From Engraulis encrasicolus (lineage: Eukaryota > Chordata > Actinopteri > Clupeiformes > Engraulidae), in the NCBI RefSeq assembly GCF_034702125.1, contig NC_085860.1, positions 19,467,870 to 19,531,869 of the forward strand: a stretch of 64,000 bases of DNA. Reading direction: 5' to 3'. The position numbers and the translations under genes were made by a program. A model generated the notes under the pieces. The model made no database searches. It worked only from the letters and a program-made list of their open reading frames with translations, and was not told the DNA's origin. Numbering within the stretch: the stretch's first letter is position 1; each line of letters starts with the position of its first letter. Shown piece by piece: positions 32,631 to 45,183 of this stretch.

Positions 32631-35600
32631 GGTCCCGGAAAAAGTAAAAAGGAAACAGAGATTTTTGGGGGCAAGCCAAAGTACTGTTTGCAAAAAATTC
32701 CCCCTTTTTTAACCCAAAAAGGGTCCTTTTGAATTTCTAAGGGGGTTTAACGATTCCTTTTTTAATTTTACCCAAGTCTTGGGGGTTCCCTGCCCTAATT
32801 TTTAGGGAGCCAGGAGATTTTTTCCCTGGCCACTTATTTAGAGGGGGGCCCCTGAAAAGGCCACTCCATCGTTAGTTGACAAAAGGGTCTCAACCCCACC
32901 AAGGTTTTTTAAAGGGGGACCGGGTTTTGGTTTCAGGGCCTTGGTGGAATTAAAGACTTAAATGTGAAAAATTTTCCCTTTTTATTTTCACAAAAAGGGA
33001 ACGGCTTCCAGTGTGAGTGTTTTTTAAACTGTCTGAAGGAATCAGAAAATTTTTCATTCACCTATTGTACCATTTTGGGGGGTGGTTTTTTAGTCCGGGC
33101 AAGGCACGGCGTTTTTTTTAAAAACAATGCTTTTTTCCGTAAAATCTGTTTTCCCAAAGGGGGGGGGATGGGTGGATTTAAAAAAAAAAAAAGCCCCCCC
33201 GTATTGCCACCACAGAAAACAGATGTTGGTCAACAACCAAAAATCAATGGCAAATTTATCCAGTCCCCTCTTGCGTGCACATTGAAAAACAGATGAATTT
33301 TTAGTAAAAAATTTGCATGATATTGGGGGGACCAGCCAAAAAAACACAAAAAAAAACATGCACCCAACCCTCCCATGCATTCACTTTTCTTAGACTTGAC
33401 TTCTTTTTGTCCCTTAAAATTTTAAAATGGGAGGGTTTTCTTTGGTGGGGCCTAAGGACGCCCCAAAGGATATACAAACAAACCCAAAACATCACAGTCA
33501 ACACAATAAAGAATAAAATATATATATACATAATTTGGTTTTTGGATAAAGATAGATAATAAAACCTGTGGTTTAAAAATTAAATTTTCCCCTTACTCCC
33601 AATTTTAAAATTTAAAAGATATTCAAATTTTTCCCTAAATTTTTACTACGAAGGAGGTACCCAGCTTCCCCATGCGTATTAAGAAACACTGTGTTAAATT
33701 TATAAAAAATTTTTAAAAATTTAAAAAAATTTCCCCTGCTTAAAAAACCCATTTAGGAAACTGCCTCTTGTTATTTTAACCATTTTTTTGTAAGATTGGC
33801 CACAAAAATTTTATGGTAAATGACCCTTGGGACCCTTCCCTAACCAAACCCCGATTTAGGCAATGAAAAGGGAAAAAACACCCACCCCAACACACACCCA
33901 CACACACAACACAACCACAGAACCCTTTAAAAAAGGGGCCCAACATCTGGTTGTCAAGATTGGGGGGGAGTCAAAACGGGAACAGTCAGTCGGAATCCCT
34001 TAAAAAAAGCTAAACCAAAAAATACACAGATTTTGCAACCCGCCCTGCCCCAAACACACACACACAAAATAACACACAAACCAAAAGACATGCTTTCATG
34101 TAAAAAAGGGGGCCAAACACCCCAATGTCGTGAATCTGGTTTGTGTGTCATAAGCATGTTTTGGGGGTTTGGGACTTTTTGGTTTTTTCGGTTTTGTTTA
34201 AGGGGTGGTTTTTCTGTTGTGTGTGAAAAAAGAGTGACAAAGGAAACCATGAGAGAGCCAAAAAAAAGGGTTTGTGGGTTTGGGGGGTTTTGTGGGGGTG
34301 TTTGTGTGTGTTTGTGGTTTTTGTGGGGGTGTGTGGGGGGTTTTTTGGGTGGTTTGTGTGTGTGGTTTTTTGGGGCTTTTTGTGGGGTTTTTTGTTTTAA
34401 AAATGTTTTTTTACGGTTTTTGTTCGTGTGGGGGTTTTTTTAAAAGTTTTAAAATTCGTAAAGCGGTGCGGGGTGTCCCGGCGTGCGTTTCATGTATTAT
34501 TCCAAATCACAATGGTTTTTTTAAATTTTTTTTTAAATCACAAAAAGACAAACCGTCCGGGCATTGGGCCCAACAGAAAAAAGAAAAAGAGGGGGGAGCA
34601 GAAGGGAGCTTCACTGCAACCCCCTTAAAAAAAACCACCCACCCAAAAAACTTCCCATATAAACCCAAAGGGTTTTCCCCCCTTTGGCGGGGCCCGTATT
34701 TTTAACCCAAACTGTTTAAAAAAACGAAACCCCCTTGGCCCCCAAAAGTTTGAGGCAAAGAAGGGGAAACACCCCAACAACACCCCACACACACCCCACA
34801 CACACAACCCCACACACACACCACAAAACACACAAAACAAAGGATTCGTTTTAATAAAGCCCACCTTGCCTCCTCCAATTGCCCCCCTTCCCCTTGCTTC
34901 TGTCATGAAAGCTCACTGACAAACCCCATTATTTTTCTAAATTTTTATCTTGCAAAATCCCCCAATTGTAAAGTCCTTTTTTCCCTCCTTTGGGAAAAGG
35001 GATGGTGAATGAAAAAAGTCCCTTCCCAAAGTTGTTGGGGCGAAAGGTGGGCAGCTGGGAAAAAATTTTTTGTTTTCCCCCCTAGGAGGGCCCAGGAGGC
35101 GGGACAGGAACAAGCACAAGTTGGGGGAAAACAAGGTCACTTTGGGTGCACCCAGGAATTTTATGTCCCCCCCGAATGAAAAGGTTTCCCCCCCCGTTCT
35201 GACAGACCCGACTGGCAGATGAAAATTTATAAAAGTAGAGAACCCGAGGGGGGTTTTTTAAGGGTTGAAAAAGAGAATATGCAAAAACCAAAGATTGCCG
35301 GACTTTCCCGGGACTAATGCCTCTTTTCCCAAATTTTCCCCGGGTTTTCGAGGGGCCATAGCCGTCAAAGCACAAAATTTTGGGCCCCCACTTTTTTCCC
35401 TTTTTGGAAATAGGCAGATATTACAGCCCAACCCCCCAAAGCAAAAAAGTAAATCCCCTTGTTCGCTGTGGCGAAAAGGTGTTGTTTAGTAAACTGCCCG
35501 CGGGTTGGGGTTGAGAGGTTTCCAATAATTTCCCAAACCATAACTGATTTCAAACCCTTTTGGGGTTTCCACAACGCTTCAGAGCAAACAAATGCCAGAC

Positions 35601-37484
35601 CAAAGAATACGAAATGAAAAGGTATTTTTATGGGTTTTTCGGCCCAGGCTAGGAGGGCTCTGCCCTTGTCCCTTTTATGGACTTTTTTGAGGACCCTTTT
35701 CTTTTAAAGCCCCTGCAGCGGCCGCAGGAAGTAAGCAACCAGGGCCAAATTTTTGAAAAAAGCTTTTGCTTTTTTTTTTTTACAATCCCCTGCCAAAATA
35801 ACAGTGTCACGGCCCCCCCAAAAATTTGGGGCGAAATAACCCAAAGGAAAACAAACTGCCAACCAAAATCCATCGAAAGGGTTTTTAAAAGTGTTTTTTT
35901 TTTTTTTTTCCCAACTCGTTTTTTTTTTTATCCTTTTTTAAGAGAATGTATACCCAAATTCCAGGGAAATGTAACAAAGAGAAATCCCTCCCCCCCCCCC
36001 ATCCCCCCCCCAAAAAAACCCCCCTAAACAGCCCAAAAGGCTTTAATACAGAATGGCCCCAAAATCAATACAAAAATTAAAAAAAGAGAAAAAAAACCAA
36101 AACAAGCCACCCCTTTAAAAGTGGGTTTAACCCGGAAAAGGTTTTTGTTTTCCCCTCCCTTTTTCAAAAAAGCCATCAAAGGGGGACGGTTTGGTGAGTC
36201 ATGATAATTTATTATTTCCCCAAACAAAAATTGGAAATTTGGTTTTTGGTTTTGTTTTTTGGGTTTTTAGACTTTAAGTAAAAAACCCTCCTGGGAACGG
36301 ATGTTCCCCGGGAACCCCCCCTCCTCTTACTCTTCCCCACTGCCCCCTCTCTTCCCCCTCCCCTCCCCTCCCCCTCTCTCCCTCTTATACAAACAGGCGT
36401 TTCGCGCACTCAGCTCCGATAAAACAAGCAACCCTATCGCCGCCTCTTTTCCCCGGTGCTTGTCCGGGGAAAGGGTGCGCATAAAGCCGGGGAAAAAAAA
36501 GTATTGAAATGCATGAAAAATTTTCCAGCCTCGCGAACCATCCTTTACTTCCCCCCCAAAGGATTGGCACACTAACGGTTTGTCCCTTTCCTTGCTCTTT
36601 TGTGGAAATGCCCCGATCGGTGGGATTTAATCGCACCCCCCCCCCTCGAATTAAAACAGAAAACACCAAAAAGGAAAAAAAAGCGGCCCAAGGGGGGGGG
36701 GGGGAAAAGGGGGAGGACCCCTCGTGCCCATTTACGGAAAAATCCCGCGGGCCCGGCTCTTGGGCGCACTAGTTTTGGCGGTAAAATGTCGGGAAATTTG
36801 GGGAGAGCTTCCAATCATTTTTAAATTTAAATTTTTTTGCAAATTCCGCTTCCTGAATCGCGTTTAGATAACACAACTTCCGACCATGAATTTCGAAATG
36901 AAATTGGGAGGATTATGGGATGGTCAGGAAACCCAGCCTTTTGGAAAAAAATTTCATCTAAAAACCCAAATTTCTTTGGGGGGTTGAATGTTTAAATTTT
37001 TCTGTTGGCCATTTTTTAAAATTTTTTCCTTAAATTTTAAAGGGGCAAACCGACTGTGGCTTTTTTTAAGTTTTAAAGGGAAGAGTTGGGCCCCCAGGGC
37101 AAGGGAAAAACTGCCTTTGGGTTTAGCCTTCGTTTTCCCTTTTTTGAAAATGTAAAAAAACCCAATGGCCCAAAACCCTTTAAAAAAATAACTTAGTGCC
37201 TTTTTTTTAAACCCTTGTTTGCAAAACGGGGCGGCCTGTCCCCCAAAATTTTGGAACGCGTAATAAGTTTTCCGGGCTTTGGGGATTCAGAAAGGGGGAC
37301 TTTTCGGCGCGCACCCTTCATGGTTTCCCGCTCGGTTGGCCCCTGGCCCTGGTTGTTCGATCCCACAGTCCAATAAATTTTTATAGGCTGCGCGGACAGA
37401 TGGGAAATGTAGTGAAACACGGAGTAATACTGCGCTTCTCACTCCTGAGGAGGCAGAGGTAGTGCGTTTACATATATAGTATAT

Positions 37485-39176
37485 AGAGGTTTTTTTATTC
37501 ATTCACGAGAGGTGACCGGATCAGCCAAAAATAAGTCCCGAAACACAAGGTGGGTCAAAATTACAACGTGGGGGATCCTGTTCCGGCATATTCCCCGCAC
37601 AAATTAAGCACTGTCTGGGCCCTCCCTCATTAGGTTGATAATAGTCCACCTATCGAGGGATAAACTGAGAGCTGTGTGTGGTTTTCAGGATCCCAGAGGT
37701 GATAACGGCATTCTAAAATGTGATAAGTCCTTTCTAATTCCACAAAAGGTTACATGCTATCTGAGTAGTGAGTGTTTTTTGTAAACTGTTACCTGTCGTG
37801 CGGTATGTAAGTGTATCCGTGCTATGTTTTTTTGGAAAAGATACATGTCGTGTAGTTTACCCTTTTGTATGATTTTTTGTATTATTCACAGGTATGATAG
37901 TGTTAATCAGCTGTTAAATTGAACACACCCCCCATTTAAATAAATATTGTTTTTTATCTGGCCCCTTTGTTGGGAAAAGACCTACACATGGATATTTGGG
38001 TTATGTTTGGTGTCCTGGTGAAGGCGGGGGGGGACTCTGAGCTTTCGTTCTACATTTTGGTTAAGTACCAGCACCCCTGCCAGCTCCTCAAACATTTACT
38101 CAGATCAACGTTTCTTTTTCCATTTCCGTCTTATACCTCATCTCGCCTATTAATGCTCTGGCATCAGGGGAAACCTCAGTGAAAGAAAACCACATCTAGA
38201 GGAATCAGAAAAATGGGTCATTCACATGATGAAATCAGACACTTTGGGACCCAACCGACACAGATTTCAGCCAGCCACACTTTTCGGGGTGTGCCTTTTT
38301 TATTTTTTTATTTAGCAAAGTTAGCACCCCAGAACTGCATTTGTGTGGAAATCTGACGATCCCAACCACAAATATTAATTAAGGGAGGGCGAAAAAAAAA
38401 GGTTGACATATAGAGGGTAGGACCACTCATAACATTTCATTCTGAATAATAATCTGTGTCGGTCCGTGTCCCAAAGTGGTCCTGATTTCAGGTGAAATGA
38501 CCCAAAGGTATCATTCATCGACTGTATATTTATCCCCATTTTGAGGGGTAATTTTCAGTCCCTTACATCATGGCACAGTGTTTTTGGAAAAACACTGCTT
38601 TGTTTGTCACATATTTTCCCAAGGGGGCCTTGATGTGTGGATATAAAGACGAAAAGCCCCCCTGTAATGGCCACCACAGAAAGCAGATGTTGTGTCATCA
38701 TCAAATCAATGGGTGAATATATAGTGGGATCCAGTTTATTCAAAATATATCCAAGGGCAACTCTTCTTCATGGTTGAAAAAGATTTCAATAAAACTTATT
38801 AGTTTCATAATGGAACTGTTTAAAACTGCCCAACATGTTTCCGGCCAACAATGTCCCTTCATCAGAGCTTTTAGATAGATATATGGGGAGAGTAATTTAC
38901 TTGTTATGTTTGGTGTCATTGTGAATGGTGGGGGACTGAGCTTCCATTTCAATTTCCTTTTGTGAACATTTCGGTTAATTTTAGCCATCCCTGCAGCTAA
39001 CTTTAACATTCACTCTTCAACATCTACTGTGGCTTGCGGCCCCCTTTTCCTGTGGCCTGGGGTCCTGTGGTTTCGTGTTTATCCTCAGCCATCTCAACAC
39101 TAGCATCCCTAGCATTAACAGCTTCAAATGATCAAATGATCAATTGTTTTGTTCTCCTAAACTCACCCTTAAAGGG
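37485..39176 (-). repeat. Unit 4 upstream-type segment (noisy)
   Basis: Corresponds to 17521-19055. Like unit 2 and unlike unit 1 it lacks the hAT MITE. Many single-base insertions are present, but the order of landmarks (GGTGACCGGATCAGCC, GATCCTGTTCCGGCATA, CACCACAGAAAGCAG) is unchanged. No gene. Confidence 0.7.
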
Positions 39177-39618
39177 ACAGTTTTCAGTCAATTTCAACAT
39201 GCAGTTGTAATGCTTCTGCACTACCCTGGACTAGATTTTTTTTTTTTTTTCTTCAGCCGTTTAACAGATCCCGGTCATTGTAATGGGGGCCGCTCCCCTC
39301 CCCCTCCCCCCTCCTCTTGTTTACATTTAAAAAAAAAACAGTTTTAAATATTATTCCCAAAAACATCCATACAGCGAGAACAACTAGCAAACAGTCAGTA
39401 CCTTTTGGAAATTATTTGGAGTTGGCCTATGTTTTCATTTTTAAAAAAATGTAAACAAACGCTGCCCCCCATTAGAATTGCTCCATTCTCGGAAAGGGCT
39501 GAAGCCCGAAAAATGTGGCATCCACCCCGGGGTTTAACCCCGGGCAAGTCAAGGGGTACGTGAAGCAATCAACAACAGCATATTGGAAATTGACAAATTG
39601 ACTGAACTGGGTCCTTTT
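39177..39618. mobile_element. TTAA-flanked MITE, second copy (noisy)
   Basis: Counterpart of 19060-19443 at the same position in its unit. The left end AGGGACAGTTTTCAGTCAAT and the right end GAACTGGGTCCTTTTAA carry inserted bases typical of this noisy stretch. A short direct duplication (TTGACAAATTGACTG) lies at the right arm. Confidence 0.7.
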
Positions 39619-40383
39619 AATGTGGTGTTTGTAACATTAGAGGACATGCTTTGGATCTCTGTTATTTGTAAAGGTATACCGAATTTCCTAACGCATCTCC
39701 CATACCATTAAGGGAATTCTCTATAAAACCATACCATTGCCCTTAGTAAAAAAGCTGAATTGGAGAAAGGAGTCAAAAAGAACAAAGGAAGTGATACATT
39801 TCTTTTTTTTTTTTTAAATTGTATTCATATATTTTATCCCAAAGCAAACAAACAGATGAAAAGTACGTACCAATCTTCAAGTCCAATCAGCCATATTAGT
39901 TAGAAACTGAAAGAAGCATTTTCTCAGACAAATGGCAAAATGACTTTCAATCTGCACACACAAATGAAATGCCATTCTCTTTAACAAAACTCTCTTTTCA
40001 GTGTATTTTTTTCCAGTAAAAAGTTTCTTGTCTTAGACAGGATGATGTGGTGTGACAATCTATTTTGGTTTCATACACTTCCTCAAGTGATCTGTGTATG
40101 CCCAACCGCGATGCAATCTCCTGCAAGTTCTTGATGACACATCCTTAAAAAAAACAAAAACTTCAGCCAGAAAGCCAGCACTTCCTTTTCTCTACCTGCA
40201 CAGCCATAGCATACTGTACTGTGTCCCACCAAAATGTATGTACACACCCTTTAAATCATTGTAATGTATGCCCTTGTAAATTGTAAATTGAAGTGATACA
40301 TTATCTGAAGGACTTAAAAGTTGTATTATAGCAATATCGAATTTAACATTCAATGAAAAATAAAAACTTAGAAGACAATATAA

Positions 40384-43300
40384 GGGTAGATGACGGATAG
40401 GCAAAAAACATTTTTTTTCACAAAACATTGTTTATGAGGGGAAAAAAAAGTATATGTCTATGTAGTGCAGCAATTAATCTTTCAAAAAATCCAAGTGGTC
40501 ACAATGTTGGTCTATTCATTGATTATTTATTTACGTTGATAAAGCAATTTGCTGAAAATATGTCCTTTGGTGTGACGTTAAGAAATAAATATATTAAGTA
40601 ATGAAGTAATAATTAAGTAATATTAAGTAATATTAAGAAATGGCTTGATGGAGTTTTATGAACATTGTTACACTCTTCATATTTATTGAATTTTTTTAAA
40701 GTCTTAATTTAATGAGAAATTACCATTTAAGTATTTTTTTTCCCCATTAGATGTGAGATTATTAGAAAACCTTCGAGGCAAAAACAGGGATATCTTTCTT
40801 TTAAATGTTCAAAATTGTCCTGAAATTTTAAACTTTTCAGGGACGATAATTTGTTTCTTCCCTAATGCAATATTCAGTGTTTATCAAACATATTGTTTAG
40901 CTCAAACAAATATTTGAGCGTTTTAAAAAATGTCACACCGTAGGACATTCATGTCACACTAAAGGACAGAAATGCAAAACTGAGGCCAGAAACAAATATA
41001 TCCACATGATTATGTTGTCTTTTGATCATAATATGGACCTACACTTTACACTTATAAGTCTTTGAATCGTCGATTATCAGCCTATCGTACCTCTTAATGA
41101 CAGCCATGCGGTCATTGAATGTAACCTGCAGAGCTCATAAGACTCATATTCATACCTTGGCATGACCATCACACTTTTGTAGGTATGCTATGACTGTCAC
41201 ACCATTGAACCTGTAGTGTGTAGTGGCCAGTGCCTGTTTGGTATCTCAAGCTGGACAGCACATTTATGCTGTATATTGAGCTCTCCACAGCATACTTTAT
41301 TCATCTATACTCCTCTATATACTCTCTCGCTGATCTTTCCTTCAATGTTACTGTTATATTTTATGGTTTCAAAGCACCATTAATGACATTTTATATCATT
41401 TGACAGTATTTTAAAATCAACAACAAATATTCATCAACAATGCATCAAAGTAAAAGGCCAATAAAGGAAAAGTAAGTGGAATACACAATATGTATCTAGT
41501 CAAACAACAAAAAAAAAAAAAAATATGTACTACCAGTTGTTGTAAAAGCTATTTCTCAAATATCTAGTCCATTTGGTGTGACCTGTTTTGTCCTTTGGCG
41601 TGATACTCCAAAGTGTCACACCATAGGACTTTTACCATCACACCATAGGACTTTTACCATCACACCATAGGACTTTTGAGCTTTTGAGTTAATTTAAAGC
41701 CATGTCGTTGTCAACTGAAATACAATTTCACCTTTAGTAAGATGCATTTTCATACATCTACATAAGAAAAAAAATATGAAAAAAATTACACTATTGTCAA
41801 AATGTATTTTATGGCTGTCACACCAAAGGACTACAAAACTAATACATCTTGTGATAGCAAAACATAATTGATTGATTGAAGAACTCTGAGAGAGAAAATC
41901 TAAAATCCACCCTTGCCATTGGCTTCTTAAGGGTCTAAAGTCACAATTTATGTTCCGCTGGAGCTTCAACAATAGATAATTATCCACAGAATTAACCAAA
42001 AAATGATGTCACACCACAGGACATTGTTTTCTGTGACAAAGTTTCACAAGTCCATACAGTCTCAGAAAAACAGGAAAAACTAGAAATGCATTCTCACAGA
42101 AAATGCTGGAAGCGGGCTTGCCTTTGGGGGCAGAGATGAAACAAAGTACTATTGAGAAAACAAAGCTAAAAGAAATCTTGGAAAAAACTCCATCCACCCA
42201 GTCAGAAGTTATGGGCCAAAACAATTCAGCCATCTTGGATTCAGCCATCTTGAAAGTGTTGCAGCTCTGCTACTAAATGACATACATGGTATTTTAAGTT
42301 GGCTAAGGAACACTGCATATGATAAAAATTTTGAAATCAACATGGCTTCGAGCGGGATTAGAACTCCAAACCTCCATATCTGTAATCCAACCCCTTTGCC
42401 ATTGATATTAAATGACATACAATACATGATATTTGAAGTTGGCTAAGGAACACTGCATATGATATCATTTTGAAAATCAACATGGCTTCGACTGGGGTTC
42501 GAACCTCCAACCCCCATATCCCTAATTCAGCACATTTGCCATTCATACTAAATGATATACATGGCATTTTAAGTTGGCCAAGGAACACTGCATATGATAT
42601 ACTTTTTAAATCAACATGGCTTTGACTGGGATTCGAACCCCCAACCTCCATATCTGTAATCCAGCACATTTGCCATGCATACTAAATGACATACATGGCA
42701 TTTTAAGTTGGCCAAGGAACACTGCATATGATATAATTTTGAAAATCAACATGGCTTTGACTGGGTTCGAACCCCCAACCTCAATATCTGTAATTCAGCA
42801 CATTTGCCATCCATACTAAATGATATACATGGCATTTTAAGTCGGCCAAGGAACGCTGCATATGATAATTTAGAAAATCAACATGTCTTCGGGTGGGATT
42901 CGAACACTCAACCTCCATATCTCTAATGCAGCAGCATACATTACCACTAAGCAAGCAGCTAATTGTCATGCATAGTCCAGCAAGACTATATTACATTGCA
43001 TTGCAGAGCTGAACAATGGCCTTCTAGAATGGCTGCTCGCACCTGCTCGTTAAGAATAGAATCTTGAGACAGTGGCAGTTAAGATGGAACACTTCATTGG
43101 GAGCACCTGTTCTGATACTAACTGACAGTTAGTATTGAGCCTTAAAAAGGGGAGAAAATGAGAATGAGTTTTTTGTCTTTACAACATCGTTGTAAAAAAA
43201 ACTAAAAGGAGTTGGCACGTGTCCTTTTCACAGATCGGAGTCATGCTTGTGATCTCTCTAACAGTCTTTGAATGAAGTTTATAGGTTAAATTTTTCAGGC

Positions 43301-44191
43301 ACAAATGGACCTCCGTGTGGGACATGCGCTGATCTCTTGAAAAAAATGCACTTTTCGAAAAGACTGGGATTCTCCATAGAGCCAGGCCTGTTTTTTTTAT
43401 AAACCTGCCATTTAAAAAGTATTGGGATTTGGGAGATGAAACTTTGACAATTTGGAGACATCCCATAGAGCTCGCTAACAACGCGTCAACTAAACTTCTA
43501 GGTGAAAGTGTTGATGTTTTATGACCGAAAAAAGCCTCCTACACTCTAATCTCTAGAGTGGCGGAACCTTGGTTCATGGAGGTTCCACACACTGTTTCCA
43601 ATGGGGACCCAGGCTTTCACTAAATCGCCAAAAACGGGAAAACGACAAGAGACACGGAGAAGCCTATAACGAAACGCGATCTCCAAGCCGAGCCGGTCGT
43701 TTTAGTGTTTGAACGGTGTCTCTATCTCGAAAGGCCTAGGAGGAGATCCATTTTCTATTTTACTGTCCCTGTACAAGAGAACCAATAAACAGGACTTAGA
43801 GATTACTATAATCGGGCCTTGCTCTGCAAGGGCCATGCTCTGCATGGTCCTTGCTCCGCAAGCCCGCTTAATTAGCCATTGCCACTTGCTGAAATAGAAC
43901 ACCTTGAAAAACATGCCAGGGTTGTTTAGACAAATGACTGAGATTTGATTATTTATTTAAAAATGTTTTAATATGGAGAACCAGGCTTGCCTCCTGTCAC
44001 AGCCATAGGACAAATGTGACATTTGACTCAAAATTAAGTATACTTATTTAAGCTCTGGAGTTATTACACATTACTTTTTCACAACAACGACATTAGTTTA
44101 ATCATTTAAAGCATTGACAATTTTGAAAGCATGAATTTACTTAATTTTAAGAGCCTGCGACAGCAAAATTTACACGTCACGTCATCTACCC
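40384..44191. mobile_element. 3.76-kb transposon, second copy
   Basis: Same element as 20147-23907, with identical 12-bp ends (GGGTAGATGACG, CGTCATCTACCC) and the same insertion site. It measures 3808 bp. The excess is mostly in the first part, where there is an added TAAGTAATATTAAGTAAT stretch near 40600-40630. From about 40.65 kb the match to the first copy is close to perfect. The 135-bp array is present at about 42.28-42.96 kb, with small deletions in some units. Confidence 0.85.
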
Positions 44192-44359
44192 ATAAATGAG
44201 AAAACAACACTAAAAATTGAAATGATATTGTGCATGTCTCTAGAAATATGTGGTTTTATACCGTCCGTGCTGCCATCTGAATTTTAAAATAAACATGGCT
44301 CCTACACAACATGCAGATGTTCTGTCACTATTACACAGACTCAACATGCAGATGTTCTG

Positions 44360-45183
44360 TCACAGTTCTTCAGTGTAATATGGGTCTTGTGTAACAGTGT
44401 TAGTTGTAGTCAATGTGAATTTTCTGATGCCTGTTGAGGTGACCTTTACTTGTAAAGCCTTTTCCACATGTAGTGCACTGGTAAGGCTTTTCCCCAGTAT
44501 GGGTTCTATTTTGGTAAATGAGACCACCTTTGTATCTGAAGCCTTTTCCACATGTGGCACACTGATGAGGCCTTTCTCCAGTATGGGTTTTCTGATGGCT
44601 AGTGAGGTGTCTTCTTTGTGCAAAGCCTTTTCCACATGTGGCACACTGATGAGGCCTTTCTCCAGTATGGTTTTCTGATGGCTAGTGAGGTGACTTCTTT
44701 GTGCAAAGCCTTTTCCACATGTGGCACAGCAGTAAGGTCTTTCACCAGTATGGGTTCTTTGATGGTAAATGAGAACATTTTTCTGTACAAAGCCTTTTCC
44801 ACATGTTGTACAGTGGTACAGCCTTTCTCCAGTGTGCATTCTCTGATGGGTAGTGAAAACATTTTTCCAGGCAAAGCCTTTTCCACATGTGGCACAACAG
44901 TAAGGCCTCTCTCCAGTATGGGTTCTTTGATGGCTAGTGAGGTGACTTTTATGTATGAAGCCTTTTCCACATGTCGCACACTCATACGGCCTTTCTGCAG
45001 TATGGATTCTCTGATGAAGGGTGAGATTACCTTTCTGTTTAAAGCCTTTGCCACATGTAGCACACTGGTAAGGCGTTTCTCCAGTATGGATTCTCTGATG
45101 GGTGATGAGGTGACTTTTCTTTGCAAAGCCTTTCCCACATGTGGCACACTGATAAGACCTTTCCCCAGCTGTCTGTTTTTCAC
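44360..45183 (-). pseudogene. C2H2 zinc-finger gene 4, exon 2, frameshifted
   Basis: Counterpart of gene 2 exon 2 with the same acceptor and phase. Fingers 1-5 are intact. At about 44670 one G is missing (ATGGTTTT where gene 2 has ATGGGTTTT), which removes the last His of finger 6 and shifts the frame; the shifted frame runs to a stop at 44360. In the original frame, finger 8 has lost its first zinc-binding His (LIYQNRTH where gene 2 has LIYHYRTH). The last finger has S at helix -1 where genes 1 and 2 have R. The normal TAA is kept at 44400-44402. As read, exons 1 and 2 give 418 residues with five working fingers. A single-base assembly error could explain the frameshift but not the His loss. 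Confidence 0.82.

Larger units (their letters stand above)
26501..40400. other. Low-quality second copy of 7376-20380
   Basis: Collinear with 7376 to about 20380, feature for feature, but full of indels and stretched homopolymers. Errors are mainly single-base insertions at 26501-30240, become extreme at about 30250-37300 (runs of A, C, G and T replacing neighbours), ease at 37.4-40.4 kb and then nearly vanish. Long reading frames in 30-37 kb are products of this noise. It includes the right part of the hAT MITE (26501-26735), the GGGTCATTTC MITE twice (27325-27575, 38215-38506), the TAGCCT MITE (36.53-36.94 kb), the TTAA MITE (about 39177-39618) and the retroposed insert (about 39.81-40.29 kb). 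Coordinates inside are approximate. Confidence 0.85.

Noticed and set aside
30000..37500. Many reading frames of 60-160 codons on both strands
   Set aside because: The underlying sequence is a noisy copy of non-coding DNA at 10.5-17.5 kb. The frames exist only because of base errors and have no counterpart in the clean copy.
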